Shown here piece after piece: positions 7,026-16,363 of a stretch of 58,758 bases of DNA. Source of the DNA: Lachnospiraceae bacterium (lineage in GTDB: Bacteria > Bacillota > Clostridia > Lachnospirales > Lachnospiraceae). The stretch covers positions 1 to 58,758 of the forward strand of contig JAHYZZ010000016.1 of NCBI GenBank assembly GCA_019424135.1, in the 5' to 3' direction. Both the position numbers and the translations under genes were made by a program. Below the pieces are notes generated by a model. That model made no database searches. It saw only the letters and a list, made by a program, of their open reading frames with translations, and was not told the DNA's origin. The first letter of the stretch is position 1; each line of letters starts with the position of its first letter.

Positions 7026-8999
7026 CTATACTTCCCGTTCTCCCCGAACCATCTCAAGAAAGGTTTCTTCTGAGATAATAGGGATCCCAAGTTCATTTGC
7101 TTTTTTATTCTTTGATGATGTGGAGGTCACATCATTATTGATCAAATAGTTTGTCTTTGATGTAACAGATCCTGTCACCTTTCCTCCCAGACTTTCAATC
7201 AGCGCCTTTGCCTCATTTCGATTAGAGAAATGCTCCATCGAACCTGTAATCACAAAATTCATCCCTGCAAAAATCTGTTCCTTTTCTTCTGTCTTTTCTT
7301 CGGGAATCACAAGCTCCTTTAAAAGACTGCGGAAAATGCGGTAATGATCTTTCTGCTTAAAATAGCTGACAAAAGCTCCTGCCAGCACATCTCCCACCCC
7401 GGGAATCGCGCTTAAGTCTTCGACAGATGCCCCTAGCATCGCTTCCACATCATTGTGAAATTCCTTGCAGATCATCTTTGCATTGGCAAGACCGATCCCT
7501 GCGATCCCAAGACCGTAGATCACTCTGGGAAGAGTGGTAGTCCGGGCCTTTTCGATTCTGTCCAGCAAGTTTTGACAGGATTTATCCCCAAACCCTTCCA
7601 GCTTCCTGATCTCCTCCTGATGTCGGTCCAGATGAAAAATATCTGCATATTCTTTAATATACCCCATTGCAATAAATTTTTCCAGTGTTGCCTCTGATAA
7701 TCCTTCAATATTTAATGCATCCCGGCTGACAAATAAGGCAAAGGCTTTCAGATGCTTTGCCTGGCAGTCTGGATTGGTACAGTAGAGCGTCTTTGCATTA
7801 CCGTCTTTGCGGATCTCAGTCCTGCCTGCGCAGACCGGGCAGACCGAAGGAATATCGTTTACACCGCTTCGTGTCAGATTCTTTGCAATCTGAGGGATGA
7901 TCATATTCGCCTTATATACCTCGATGGTATCGCCCACACCCAGCTCTAGTTCTTCCAGGATGCTCACATTATGGACGCTGGCACGGCTCACCGTAGTTCC
8001 CTCCAGCTCTACCGGTTCGAAAACTGCCACCGGATTGATCAGTCCTGTCCTTGACGGGCTCCACTCAATTTTAAGTAGCTTGGTTTGCCGCACTTCATCT
8101 GCCCACTTAAAGGCAAACGAATCTCTGGGGAACTTTGAGGTTCTTCCAAGAGAAGCACCATAGGCAATATCCTCATAAGTCAGCACCAGACCATCTGACG
8201 GGAAATCATTCCCTGCAATCTTCGCCTCAAAGGCTTCTACCGTACTTCTTACCGTATCCCGTGTCACCATGCGGTATTCTACCACTTCAAACCCCTGGGA
8301 TGCAAGCCATTCCATCTGTTCTTTCCTGGAATTATGGAAATCTACACCATCTGCCTTCACCAGGGTAAAGGCGTAAAATTTTACATTCCGCTTTGCCGTG
8401 ATCTCATTATTCAGCTGACGCACAGAACCGCTGCACAAATTTCTGGGATTCTTGTATCTGGCGTCTGCATCGGCAATTTCCTCATTAATCTTTTCAAAGT
8501 CCCGATAGCCGATTACGGCTTCTCCTCGTAAAATCAGTTCCCCTCCATAACGGATCTTAAGAGGAATGTTCCGGAACACACGGGCATTGTTTGTCACGAC
8601 TTCTCCCACTTCCCCGTTTCCTCTGGTGACTGCCTTGTAAAGCTCACCGTCCCGATAGGTCAAAACAATCGTCAGGCCATCCATTTTCCAGGACATCAGC
8701 GCCTTCTGACTCCCTACAAACTCTTCCAGCTCTGAAATCTCCTTGGTCTTATCCAGAGACAGCATGGGGCTTTCATGCCGTTCTTTCGGAAGCTCACTTA
8801 AAACCTCATAGCCCACATTGACAGTCGGACTGTTGGAAAGTGTGGTGCCAAGCTCTTTCTCCAGCAAAACAAGCTCGTCGTAGAGTCTGTCATACTCATA
8901 GTTGCTCATGATCTCTTCTGCATCCTGATAATAGGCCTTGGACGCCTTACTTAATCGTTCTACCAGTTCCTGCATTCTGGCTGTCTTTGATCTGTCCAT
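7026..8999 (-). CDS. ligA: NAD-dependent DNA ligase LigA
   Basis: This 657-aa protein seals nicks in DNA using NAD+. Domains in order are Ia (YEYDRLYDEL, about 34-43) and the adenylation domain with nucleophile Lys105 in KMDG. An OB fold with GRTSKFPRDSFAFKW follows at about 285-299. Then come a four-Cys zinc finger (C387, C390, C407, C412), helix-hairpin-helix repeats (about 440-560) and a C-terminal BRCT domain (about 574-650). Length is near normal; KMDG in place of the common KLDG is a mild variation. The first ATG lies 53 nt inside the upstream pseudouridine synthase gene, which indicates coupled expression. It is part of the ten-gene minus-strand run. Confidence 0.95.
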   Translation of the reverse strand: MDRSKTARMQELVERLSKASKAYYQDAEEIMSNYEYDRLYDELVLLEKELGTTLSNSPTVNVGYEVLSELPKERHESPMLSLDKTKEISELEEFVGSQKALMSWKMDGLTIVLTYRDGELYKAVTRGNGEVGEVVTNNARVFRNIPLKIRYGGELILRGEAVIGYRDFEKINEEIADADARYKNPRNLCSGSVRQLNNEITAKRNVKFYAFTLVKADGVDFHNSRKEQMEWLASQGFEVVEYRMVTRDTVRSTVEAFEAKIAGNDFPSDGLVLTYEDIAYGASLGRTSKFPRDSFAFKWADEVRQTKLLKIEWSPSRTGLINPVAVFEPVELEGTTVSRASVHNVSILEELELGVGDTIEVYKANMIIPQIAKNLTRSGVNDIPSVCPVCAGRTEIRKDGNAKTLYCTNPDCQAKHLKAFALFVSRDALNIEGLSEATLEKFIAMGYIKEYADIFHLDRHQEEIRKLEGFGDKSCQNLLDRIEKARTTTLPRVIYGLGIAGIGLANAKMICKEFHNDVEAMLGASVEDLSAIPGVGDVLAGAFVSYFKQKDHYRIFRSLLKELVIPEEKTEEKEQIFAGMNFVITGSMEHFSNRNEAKALIESLGGKVTGSVTSKTNYLINNDVTSTSSKNKKANELGIPIISEETFLEMVRGEREV

Positions 9000-9693
9000 A
9001 CAATTCTTTTAACTCCTGCTCTTTTAATTCTCTCACATCGCCGGGTTTCATGTCACCTAGTCTGATATTCATGATTCTGGTTCTTACAAGCCTTTCCACC
9101 CGGTATCCGCATGTCTTACACATCCTCCGGATCTGCCGGTTTAATCCCTGGGTCAGTATGATGGAAAAAGTATATCTGCCTATTTTTTTTGTCTGGCAGG
9201 GTCTGGTGACTTCATCAAGTCCCTTTTCCTCATCCCGGATCCTCACTCCCATGGACATAACCTTCAAAAACTCGTCTGTCACCGGCCGGTCTACCGTCAC
9301 CTGATACTGCTTTTCATGGCAAAATCTGGCACGCATCATCCCATTGATCAAGTTTCCGTCATTGGTCATGATCAAAAGACCTTCCGAATCCTTGTCAAGC
9401 CTTCCGGCATACGTGACCCGTACCGGATAGTCCAGATAACGGATGATATTATGCTTCTCTTTCGGAGACTCGGTGCAGACGATCCCGGAAGGCTTATAGA
9501 CGGCCAGAACGACTTTACGATTCTGATCTCTAATCTCCTTTTTCCCTACTTTTACCACCTGGCCAGGCTCTACTTGCATTCCGGGGACTGCTTTTTTGCC
9601 GTCTACTGTCACACGTCCTGCCAGAATCAGCCGGTCAGCCTCCCTTCTGGAGCATACCCCGGCCTCACTTAAATACTTATTCAGTCTCGTCAT
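8947..9693 (-). CDS. rluF: RsuA/RluF-family rRNA pseudouridine synthase
   Basis: This 248-aa protein has an N-terminal S4 RNA-binding domain (RLNKYLSEAGVCSRREADRL) and a pseudouridine synthase domain with catalytic Asp in GRLDKDSEGLL (about residue 100). TQGLNRQIRRM marks the RsuA/RluB/E/F branch. The overall pattern, including CKTCGYRVERLVRTRI, is closest to RluF, which modifies U2604 of 23S rRNA. GGAG lies 9 nt before the ATG. It overlaps the upstream DHHW gene by 17 nt and the downstream ligA by 53 nt. The exact rRNA target is inferred from family resemblance only. Confidence 0.88.
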   Translation of the reverse strand: MTRLNKYLSEAGVCSRREADRLILAGRVTVDGKKAVPGMQVEPGQVVKVGKKEIRDQNRKVVLAVYKPSGIVCTESPKEKHNIIRYLDYPVRVTYAGRLDKDSEGLLIMTNDGNLINGMMRARFCHEKQYQVTVDRPVTDEFLKVMSMGVRIRDEEKGLDEVTRPCQTKKIGRYTFSIILTQGLNRQIRRMCKTCGYRVERLVRTRIMNIRLGDMKPGDVRELKEQELKELYGQIKDSQNAGTGRTIK

Positions 9694-10858
9694 TTTTCAA
9701 TACTCCACGGATACTATTGTCTTCCACAAACGTATTTCCATTATACAAAAACAGCACGCTGCTGATCCGGTTCTCTTCCATGAGAGAGGTGATGTCTCCA
9801 TAATAATACCGGGGATCTACCACCAGGATTTCTCGGTAATAAGGGATCAGAAAAGGAATCAGACAGTTGGCATAGGAATCCTTCAAAAGGAGCAGCCTCT
9901 TGGTACTGTCCGCCGTCGTACGGATACTGACAAGTCCATGATTGCCGCCTAAAAACAGAGCATACTGATCCTTTCCGTCAAGCTTCGATGAATCATACAA
10001 CGTAGCTGTCTTCTTCTGTTCCTCCACATAATTGACAACCACTTCCAAAGAATCCTCTTCTTCCTTTGGGAAATAAACATAAATCGGCTCCCGATAACCT
10101 GTCTCATACCCGCTGGTGGAAGAAAGGGTCCCGTTAAAGGAGTTGCTCACGGCATATGGCGTAAGCTCAGGCGCTTTTGAGGTATCCAGCTCCATGGTCT
10201 TCGCCAGTGCCTGATATCCATAGTATGCCCCCAGAGTGGTCCAGTGATGATCCGTATGATAATAAATCTGTTCCGATTTGTGATCCTTCATGGCATCTCC
10301 TGCATCCACCCAGGTCAGATGCCCTTCCAGAGCCTTTTGGATGCTCTGAAAATCTGCGTCCTGATCTCGTGTCACGGCAAACGCCGGCAGCTTATTTGAA
10401 AGCACATTGGCCGCATTGGGGACAAGCATCATATACATGGGGATATCCGGATAAGCCTCCTCAAACTCACAGATTGCCTGAAGATTCTGATCCAGATGTT
10501 TCTGATCCGGCGTTTTGATGTCTTCCAGAAGATAGCTGTCTTTTCCTTTAAAGATCTGATTCGATTCTCGTTTTCCCAGGAGAAGGTCCATCCGGGTCTT
10601 TAACTGCACCCACAGATTCCTTCCGACCATCTGATCCGACTGATAGCTTTCGTACTGTTCCATAAATCTGCCGCTTTCAATGCCAGACAGGGTCAAAGAA
10701 GGTTTTTGTGCCAGCATGCGGTTCTCCGTCTCTGAAAATTCCGCATCCGGCCATACCAGATTCAAAAGACAGATGACCAAAAGTACACCCAGAAACATTT
10801 TTGCCATCCAGACATTTCTATTCCTTTTTTTCCTTCTATCTTTTCTATGTTGCTCCAT
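9677..10858 (-). CDS. DHHW-motif protein, AlgJ/AlgX-like partner of an O-acyltransferase
   Basis: This 393-aa protein has a highly basic N-terminus, one membrane segment (about 18-36) and an extracytoplasmic SGNH-like domain. The diagnostic TDHHWTTLGAYYGYQAL is present, and a GGNHGLV motif lies near the C-terminal third. Such proteins work with MBOAT acyltransferases to move acetyl groups onto cell-surface polymers. The start at 10858 is chosen because TAGGAG stands 5-6 nt upstream; a longer frame to 10924 would overlap the MBOAT gene and lacks a ribosome site. It follows the MBOAT gene by 8 nt. Confidence 0.87.
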   Translation of the reverse strand: MEQHRKDRRKKRNRNVWMAKMFLGVLLVICLLNLVWPDAEFSETENRMLAQKPSLTLSGIESGRFMEQYESYQSDQMVGRNLWVQLKTRMDLLLGKRESNQIFKGKDSYLLEDIKTPDQKHLDQNLQAICEFEEAYPDIPMYMMLVPNAANVLSNKLPAFAVTRDQDADFQSIQKALEGHLTWVDAGDAMKDHKSEQIYYHTDHHWTTLGAYYGYQALAKTMELDTSKAPELTPYAVSNSFNGTLSSTSGYETGYREPIYVYFPKEEEDSLEVVVNYVEEQKKTATLYDSSKLDGKDQYALFLGGNHGLVSIRTTADSTKRLLLLKDSYANCLIPFLIPYYREILVVDPRYYYGDITSLMEENRISSVLFLYNGNTFVEDNSIRGVLKNDETE

Positions 10859-10866
10859 AACTGCTC

Positions 10867-12264
10867 CTAAAACCGAAAATATAAGAATGGATTGTAGGTT
10901 TCTGTCACCAGATAAGCAATGCACAACAGAAACAGGCCTGCATAGACTGCCACATCCGCCACAGTCTTTCGATGGGCCAGATATTTTTCATAAACCACAT
11001 AGACCACCGGAGTCGACGCCAAAATCAGAATCACCCAAAGGCCGACGTTTGAGACCAGTAGGAAAAGAGCCTGCCGGTCCACCAGTCCATGCCCGCCCAC
11101 GCCGAACATCAGCTTGATATAATTCCAGGCATCCCCCAGGGTCTGACTAAAAAACAATACCCATCCGATCATGACCAAAAACAGCGTGTACACATGTTTT
11201 AGCACTGCCGGTAGTCTCTCTAACTTCTTCTGCAAGAAATATTTTTCAATGATGAGGATCACTCCATAATACAGGCCCCACGCCACAAAGTTCCATGCAG
11301 CGCCATGCCACAGCCCGGTCAAAAGCCATACCACCAAAAGATTGCGAATGTGTTTTGCAACAGGTACCCTGTTTCCTCCCAGGGGGATATACAGATATTC
11401 CCGAAACCAACTGCTAAGAGAAATGTGCCATCTGCGCCAAAATTCGGTAATACTTTTAGAGATATAGGGATAATAAAAGTTTTTTGGGAACTCAAAACCA
11501 AACATTTTTCCAAGTCCCACTGCCATATCCGAATATCCGCTGAAATCAAAATAAATCTGGAACGTATAGGCCAGGCATCCAAGCCATGCCGTAGCAACAG
11601 ACACCTGTTCCGGCGCCATGGAAGATACCTCTGAGTATACCATGCCGATGGTATTGGCTAACAGTACCTTTTTTGCCAGTCCACGGATAAAAATCATCGC
11701 TCCGCCGCCAAACTTTCCTATGCTTTCCCGACGCATATGCAGCTGCTCATCGATCTGAGAATACTTGACGATCGGACCAGCGATCAGCTGGGGAAACATG
11801 GTGACATAAAGGGCAAAATCCATCATATTTTTCTGCACCTGCACCTTTCCCCGATATACGTCAATGATATAGGACAGGATCTGAAATGTATAAAAAGAAA
11901 TCCCCACCGGCAGCGCCACCTCCCGGAAAGGAATCTCCACCGGAAACACCGTATTGAAACTGTTTAGCACAAATCCCTCATATTTAAAAAATCCCAGAAG
12001 GCAGAGATTTACCGTCACACTAAAGATCAGGCTTTTGCGGGCTGCCTTCTGATTGCCCAGATTTCTTTCAATATCCAATCCGCAGATATAGTTGAAGATA
12101 ATAGAAAAAATCATTAAAAACAGATAAATCGGCTCTCCCCAGGCATAGAAAACCAAGCTTGCAAAAAGGAGCACCGGATTTTTCAGCCCTCTTGGCAATA
12201 TGTAATATAAAATTAAAACAATCGGCAAAAATGTAAATAAAAATACGATACTGCTAAATAACAT
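10867..12264 (-). CDS. MBOAT-family O-acyltransferase (AlgI/PatA/DltB type)
   Basis: This 465-aa polytopic membrane protein has about eleven hydrophobic segments. The family signature LPVGISFYTFQILSYIID lies near 113-130, and the conserved catalytic His is in LWHGAAWNF. FPQLIAGPIVKY and FWRRWHISLSSWFREYLYIPLGG are also classic. It should carry acyl groups, most likely acetyl, across the membrane to surface polysaccharide or peptidoglycan. It is flanked by a DHHW protein and by DUF4358 and SGNH genes, which together form an O-acylation cassette. AAGGA precedes the ATG. The acceptor polymer is not evident. Confidence 0.92.
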   Translation of the reverse strand: MLFSSIVFLFTFLPIVLILYYILPRGLKNPVLLFASLVFYAWGEPIYLFLMIFSIIFNYICGLDIERNLGNQKAARKSLIFSVTVNLCLLGFFKYEGFVLNSFNTVFPVEIPFREVALPVGISFYTFQILSYIIDVYRGKVQVQKNMMDFALYVTMFPQLIAGPIVKYSQIDEQLHMRRESIGKFGGGAMIFIRGLAKKVLLANTIGMVYSEVSSMAPEQVSVATAWLGCLAYTFQIYFDFSGYSDMAVGLGKMFGFEFPKNFYYPYISKSITEFWRRWHISLSSWFREYLYIPLGGNRVPVAKHIRNLLVVWLLTGLWHGAAWNFVAWGLYYGVILIIEKYFLQKKLERLPAVLKHVYTLFLVMIGWVLFFSQTLGDAWNYIKLMFGVGGHGLVDRQALFLLVSNVGLWVILILASTPVVYVVYEKYLAHRKTVADVAVYAGLFLLCIAYLVTETYNPFLYFRF

Positions 12265-12279
12265 ACCGGTCCTTTTCCT

Positions 12280-12774
12280 TTATAAACAATTCTTAAATGC
12301 AGCATAGATGTTATCGGCATCCGCTGAAACCGTCAAAAGCACATAGGTCCCTCTGGTCTCCAGAACAGCACCATTTAGAAGGCTGGTCTGTTCTGCTCCA
12401 TACCCTTCAAAACTGGTCTTTTGTGTATCCAGGCGCTCCATCGCCGCTTCTTCCACCTGATCAGCCTGGGACTCATCTTTTAGTTTCACGATCAAGAGCT
12501 CATTGACGCTCATAACATCATCAGGGATATACAGCACCACACCGTCATAGTCTTCTGCATTCAGTCCATAGTATCGTTTCAGGTCCTGTGTGGTTCCTTT
12601 CGTCATGCCCTCTTCTGTGGTCACCTTCATGATCTGCTTTTGCAGAGTTTTTACCGGCACATCATCTGCGCTCTCCCTTGCCAGAAGGAAGGCAATATAA
12701 GCCAGAAAAACCAGCACCATCAGATATTTTAAAAGATTCAATAAATCTATGCTGTGTTTCCTTTGTATATTCAT
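12280..12774 (-). CDS. DUF4358 membrane-anchored protein
   Basis: This 164-aa protein has one N-terminal membrane segment (about 16-33) and an extracytoplasmic domain matching my recollection of DUF4358 (YYGLNAEDYDGVVLY, NELLIVKL). The start at 12774 overlaps the SGNH stop as ATGA, a strong sign of translational coupling; a longer frame to 12810 would enter the SGNH gene. Its position between the SGNH hydrolase and the MBOAT gene suggests an accessory role in surface O-acylation. No catalytic motif is seen. Confidence 0.8.
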   Translation of the reverse strand: MNIQRKHSIDLLNLLKYLMVLVFLAYIAFLLARESADDVPVKTLQKQIMKVTTEEGMTKGTTQDLKRYYGLNAEDYDGVVLYIPDDVMSVNELLIVKLKDESQADQVEEAAMERLDTQKTSFEGYGAEQTSLLNGAVLETRGTYVLLTVSADADNIYAAFKNCL

Positions 12775-13541
12775 GATAATCCTGCAACCTCCGCCATACG
12801 ATTTACCCATTCGGTATAGTAAGCCGGAGCCATGTGGATGCCGTCATCTGCATAGTACTCTTCCTTAACCAGATCTGTATTGTCGATAAATGTAATCTCA
12901 AGCTCGTCACAGAGATGTTTCAGCCCCTCATTGTACTGGGGAATATTGGCATACACAGGCTGTTGTGCAACTGTATCCTGCTGCACCGGCAGAATGCTGT
13001 TCACATAGATGTCCGTGTCCGGAAGGGATTGTTTCAGATCTTCCAGATCCTCCCGATAGGCTTTCAAAAACGAATCCTGATCCGTTACTTTCATATCATT
13101 CATTCCGTAAGATAGGAATAATGCCTGGGGGACCAGCGCCTTAGCCTGGGCAATCTGCCCCGATGCCAGTTCCCCTCCACCGTTGACGACTCCTGCGCCG
13201 CGCTCTGCCAGCACATGGCTCTGATCCAGGACCCCGTACTCATACAGGCCCTGAGCAATCGAGTCGCCCAGCACCAGGGAATTTGCAAATTTTTCATTGG
13301 CAGAACGGCTGGCCCATTCTTCATCCGCCGCCTTTTCTGCGGCCTCCAGCTCCTGGATCTTCTGATCCACTGCTGACACATCCACAGACTCCATCTTTTT
13401 GAGCCGCTCCATCCCTTTGCTGGTATCTACGCCCCTGTTTAAAAGCCCGGACGCCAAAAGAATGACCCCGGCTGCTGCCAGGATCACCACTACCAGGATC
13501 ACGGCCCGTAGGACAGTCTTTTTTCTTTTGTCTATTTCCAT
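12771..13541 (-). CDS. Membrane-anchored SGNH/GDSL hydrolase
   Basis: This 256-aa protein has an N-terminal membrane segment (about 11-33), a helical stalk (45-80) and an SGNH domain. Ser94 is in LGDSIAQG, the block with Asn is SYGMNDM, and the Asp-x-x-His dyad is in DGIH (His236). Such enzymes act as esterases or acetyl transferases on cell-wall polymers. It is the first gene of the run behind the promoter at 13579-13607, followed with a 4-nt overlap by DUF4358 and then MBOAT and DHHW. The ribosome site is weak (AGAAGAAAG). Confidence 0.87.
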   Translation of the reverse strand: MEIDKRKKTVLRAVILVVVILAAAGVILLASGLLNRGVDTSKGMERLKKMESVDVSAVDQKIQELEAAEKAADEEWASRSANEKFANSLVLGDSIAQGLYEYGVLDQSHVLAERGAGVVNGGGELASGQIAQAKALVPQALFLSYGMNDMKVTDQDSFLKAYREDLEDLKQSLPDTDIYVNSILPVQQDTVAQQPVYANIPQYNEGLKHLCDELEITFIDNTDLVKEEYYADDGIHMAPAYYTEWVNRMAEVAGLS

Positions 13542-13578
13542 GATCTTTCTTCTTTTCTCTCATTTGTACATTAAAAAT

Positions 13579-13607
13579 ATTGTACTGTTTTTCCCCATAA
13601 AAGTCAA
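13579..13607 (-). promoter_or_regulatory. Predicted promoter of the ten-gene run starting with the SGNH gene
   Basis: On the minus strand TTGACT (13602-13607) and TACAAT (13579-13584) are separated by exactly 17 nt, about 38 nt upstream of the ATG at 13541. It abuts the divergent extended -10 of the DUF5721 gene. Confidence 0.65.
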
Positions 13608-13612
13608 ACTTG

Positions 13613-13621
13613 TGATATAAT
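13613..13621 (+). promoter_or_regulatory. Extended -10 promoter of the DUF5721 gene
   Basis: TGATATAAT is an extended -10 element 47 nt before the ATG at 13668. No good -35 is visible. Confidence 0.5.
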
Positions 13622-13667
13622 GCGTTACAGTTCATTTCACTTTTCTTACCCCACAAGGAGTTTTCTC

Positions 13668-14150
13668 ATGAATGTTTTTACTTTATCGCCAAAGATCTGT
13701 ATGTCTCATCTGTTATTGAAAGAGACTTTTAACCGCTTTCTGTTTATTGAAGGCAAGATCACCACGTTCAATACCTTTCAGATTGATGGTTTTCTGCAGA
13801 AGGATTTTTTCGATACTGCACCACAAAGGGACTATTCCTACTGGAAAGATGTGCAAAGTTTTTGCCTGCAGTTAATCAAAGGCAGACGTACTCCCCTAAA
13901 TTTCAAGATCGTGTTATCCCTGGACCCTGAAAGATTTCCATCTTTTTTGGCACGCCATCAGCTGGATGCCTACCGTCCGGAAGAGATCCAGGGATTGTAC
14001 CTGAACTTTCATTATGATGGGAACACCCTGCAGTGTGTAACCGGTGTCTCCCTTCACACCTTCCGCATGGACAAATCTCTGGAACATGAGTGGGATACCT
14101 ATGCGGAGAAGATGCTGGAAAAAATGATGCCAGGCGTCAGTCTGGATTAA
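13668..14150 (+). CDS. DUF5721-like protein of unknown function
   Basis: This 160-aa protein resembles the DUF5721 family of Lachnospiraceae (MSHLLLKETFNRFLFIEGKI, then a compact alpha/beta domain ending in HEWDTYAEKMLEKM). No signal peptide, membrane segment or catalytic motif is visible. The start at 13668 has AAGGAG 9 nt upstream; the longer frame from 13620 lies on the promoter itself. It is monocistronic and ends at a bidirectional terminator shared with htpG. The function is unknown. Confidence 0.75.
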   Translation: MNVFTLSPKICMSHLLLKETFNRFLFIEGKITTFNTFQIDGFLQKDFFDTAPQRDYSYWKDVQSFCLQLIKGRRTPLNFKIVLSLDPERFPSFLARHQLDAYRPEEIQGLYLNFHYDGNTLQCVTGVSLHTFRMDKSLEHEWDTYAEKMLEKMMPGVSLD

Positions 14151-14159
14151 GACACAAAA

Positions 14160-14205
14160 GGAAAAACAGCGCCGCTCTTTCACGCGGACGCTGTTTTTCC
14201 TTTCG
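14160..14205. terminator. Bidirectional terminator between the DUF5721 gene and htpG
   Basis: GGAAAAACAGCG and CGCTGTTTTTCC, with inner CCGC/GCGG, form a long hairpin at about 14160-14200 between the convergent stops at 14150 and 14216. T-rich tails occur on both strands. Confidence 0.88.
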
Positions 14206-14215
14206 TTTCCTGCCT

Positions 14216-16273
14216 TTATTTTGTCAGCAGCATCATAATGTCATTACTTCTTTGTACAAAAGCGGTCATCTCATCTGGGTTCAACGGCTTATGCGCCAGC
14301 ATTGCCAGGTCATAAAGCTGTTTACAGATCATGCCTGTGTTTTCACTGTCCTTATGCTCTGCCACATACTGTACCAATGGATGGTTGGCATTCAGGATCA
14401 GGGTCGTCTCACCGCCCATACCCATGCCCATATCGGCCATGCCATACATCTTCATCATTTCCTGCATCCTGCGGCTTTGCTCGGATAAGGTGATCATTGC
14501 CGCCACTTTCTCATCTTTGAGTTTTTCGGTCTTAACTTCCAGTTTGTCATTGCCAAGTTCTTTCCGGAAGATCTCTGTCAGATCATCTGCCTTCTTCTGG
14601 AACGCTTCTTTTTCTTCCTCGCCCACTTCCTCTTTGGACTGATCACTTAAGTCTGCATCGATCCGCTGGAACTGGATGGTCGGATAACGCTGCTCTAACT
14701 GGGTGATAAATGGAGAGTCAATATTGTGGCCCAAAATGACAGCATCCTGTCCCTGGCTCTTGAAGAGATTGATATACTGGCTTTGCTGAATCTCGTCAGT
14801 CACATAGTAAATAGTAGTCTTCTTCTCTTCTGCCTTCTCTGTCTCCTGATTCTCCTCGTCCTTTTTCTCTTCCGGCGCTTCCAGAGTGCCTCCGTTTTCC
14901 TCCGCACAATCCTTAAGAGTCAGATACTTGTGCTCCAGATTCTTGAATAGAATGGCGTCTTTCATCTTATCACAGAATTTCTCGTCTTTCAGACAGCCAA
15001 ACTTAATAAACGGGCTGATACTGTCCCAGTATTTCTCATAGTCTTCTCTCTTGGTCTTGCACATGCCAGACAACTTATCTGCCACCTTTTTGGAAATGTA
15101 GTCTGCGATCTTATTCACAAACCCATCGTTCTGCAGCGCGCTTCTGGACACATTCAACGGAAGATCCGGACAATCGATGACGCCTTTCAATACCATCAAA
15201 AATTCCGGGATCACTTCTTTAATATTATCCGCAATAAACACCTGATTGTTGTAAAGCTTAATGGTTCCCTCGATCGAATCGTACTCCGTATTGATTCTCG
15301 GGAAATACAGGATCCCCTTTAAGTTAAATGGATAATCCATGTTCAGGTGGATCCAGAACAATGGTTCCTTGTAGTCCAGAAATACCTTTCGGTAGAACTC
15401 AAGGTAATCTTCATCTGTACATTCATTTGGATGCTTCGTCCAAAGCGGATGGATGTCACTGATGGAAACCGGTCGTTTCTGGATCTTTACCTTTTCTTTG
15501 GCCGGCTCCACTTCTACCATCTCTTTTTCGCCGTTTTCGTTTTCCTTTTCTTCCATCTTTGCATCTTCATGGATGTGCTCGATCACCACATCATCATCCT
15601 TCAGATCTGCTTCATCAATGGTCTCATACTCCGGCTTGGCATTGGCCTTGGTCAAGAAGATCTCCACCGGCATAAAAGAGCAATATTTCTCCAATACTTC
15701 TCTGACACGATACTCATTGGCAAACTCCAGGCTGTCATCATTTAGATACAGTGTCATGGTGGAACCTACCTCTGTCTTTGTTCCCTCATCCATCTCATAA
15801 TCTGTGCCGCCCTGGCTGACCCAGTGCACTGGTTTTGCTCCTTCTTTATATGAGAGGGTATCGATGTGTACCTCATCGGCCACCATGAAAGCAGAATAAA
15901 ATCCCAGTCCAAAGTGTCCGATCATATCATCTTCGGTTGTTTTATCCTTATATTTTTCCAAAAATTCGGTGGCACCGGAAAAGGCAATCTGGGTAATATA
16001 TTCCTCCACCTCATCTGCGGTCATACCGATACCATTATCTGTAAACTTCAAGGTCTTCTCTTCCGGATTCACCTCGACCTTGATCGCCGGCTTGTAATCA
16101 TCCGGGAGCTGGTATTCTCCCATCACATCCAGCTTTTTCAGCTTTGTGATCGCGTCGCATCCATTGGACACCATCTCTCTTACAAAAATATCATGGTCAG
16201 AATAGACCCATTTCTTTATAATCGGAAATATGTTTTCACTGCTTATGGATAAGCTTCCTTTTTTTGCTGCCAT
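14216..16273 (-). CDS. htpG: Molecular chaperone HtpG (Hsp90)
   Basis: This 685-aa ATP-dependent chaperone has the GHKL ATPase motifs EMVSNGCDA, DNGIGM and GHFGLGFYSAFM. The middle domain (RGVIDCPDLPLNVSR-like region) and the C-terminal dimerisation domain follow. Charged acidic inserts lie near 235-260 and 475-500, making it longer than E. coli HtpG (624). The start at 16273 has AGGAG 8 nt upstream. The longer frame to 16318 would begin about 10 nt after the -10 box with no ribosome site, so it is rejected. Heat-shock control by HrcA is indicated by a perfect CIRCE element just upstream of the promoter. Confidence 0.95.
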   Translation of the reverse strand: MAAKKGSLSISSENIFPIIKKWVYSDHDIFVREMVSNGCDAITKLKKLDVMGEYQLPDDYKPAIKVEVNPEEKTLKFTDNGIGMTADEVEEYITQIAFSGATEFLEKYKDKTTEDDMIGHFGLGFYSAFMVADEVHIDTLSYKEGAKPVHWVSQGGTDYEMDEGTKTEVGSTMTLYLNDDSLEFANEYRVREVLEKYCSFMPVEIFLTKANAKPEYETIDEADLKDDDVVIEHIHEDAKMEEKENENGEKEMVEVEPAKEKVKIQKRPVSISDIHPLWTKHPNECTDEDYLEFYRKVFLDYKEPLFWIHLNMDYPFNLKGILYFPRINTEYDSIEGTIKLYNNQVFIADNIKEVIPEFLMVLKGVIDCPDLPLNVSRSALQNDGFVNKIADYISKKVADKLSGMCKTKREDYEKYWDSISPFIKFGCLKDEKFCDKMKDAILFKNLEHKYLTLKDCAEENGGTLEAPEEKKDEENQETEKAEEKKTTIYYVTDEIQQSQYINLFKSQGQDAVILGHNIDSPFITQLEQRYPTIQFQRIDADLSDQSKEEVGEEEKEAFQKKADDLTEIFRKELGNDKLEVKTEKLKDEKVAAMITLSEQSRRMQEMMKMYGMADMGMGMGGETTLILNANHPLVQYVAEHKDSENTGMICKQLYDLAMLAHKPLNPDEMTAFVQRSNDIMMLLTK

Positions 16274-16327
16274 TTCAATCACTCCTATTATTTTTGCGGT
16301 CAATTCCGCTTTTTTCATCTAACAGAT

Positions 16328-16356
16328 ATGATAATACCAGCAAAAATAAATGTCAA
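16328..16356 (-). promoter_or_regulatory. Sigma-A promoter of htpG
   Basis: On the minus strand TTGACA (16351-16356), a 17-nt spacer and TATCAT (16328-16333) give a near-consensus promoter, 55 nt upstream of the ATG at 16273 and 7 nt downstream of CIRCE. Confidence 0.8.
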
Positions 16357-16363
16357 TAGAAAA

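Noticed and set aside
15347..15800. Overlapping plus-strand frames opposite htpG
   Set aside because: Antisense to the conserved HtpG middle domain; no start signals.
16274..16318. Upstream in-frame start for htpG (15 extra residues)
   Set aside because: It would begin about 10 nt after the -10 box and has no ribosome site, while 16273 has AGGAG at 8 nt.
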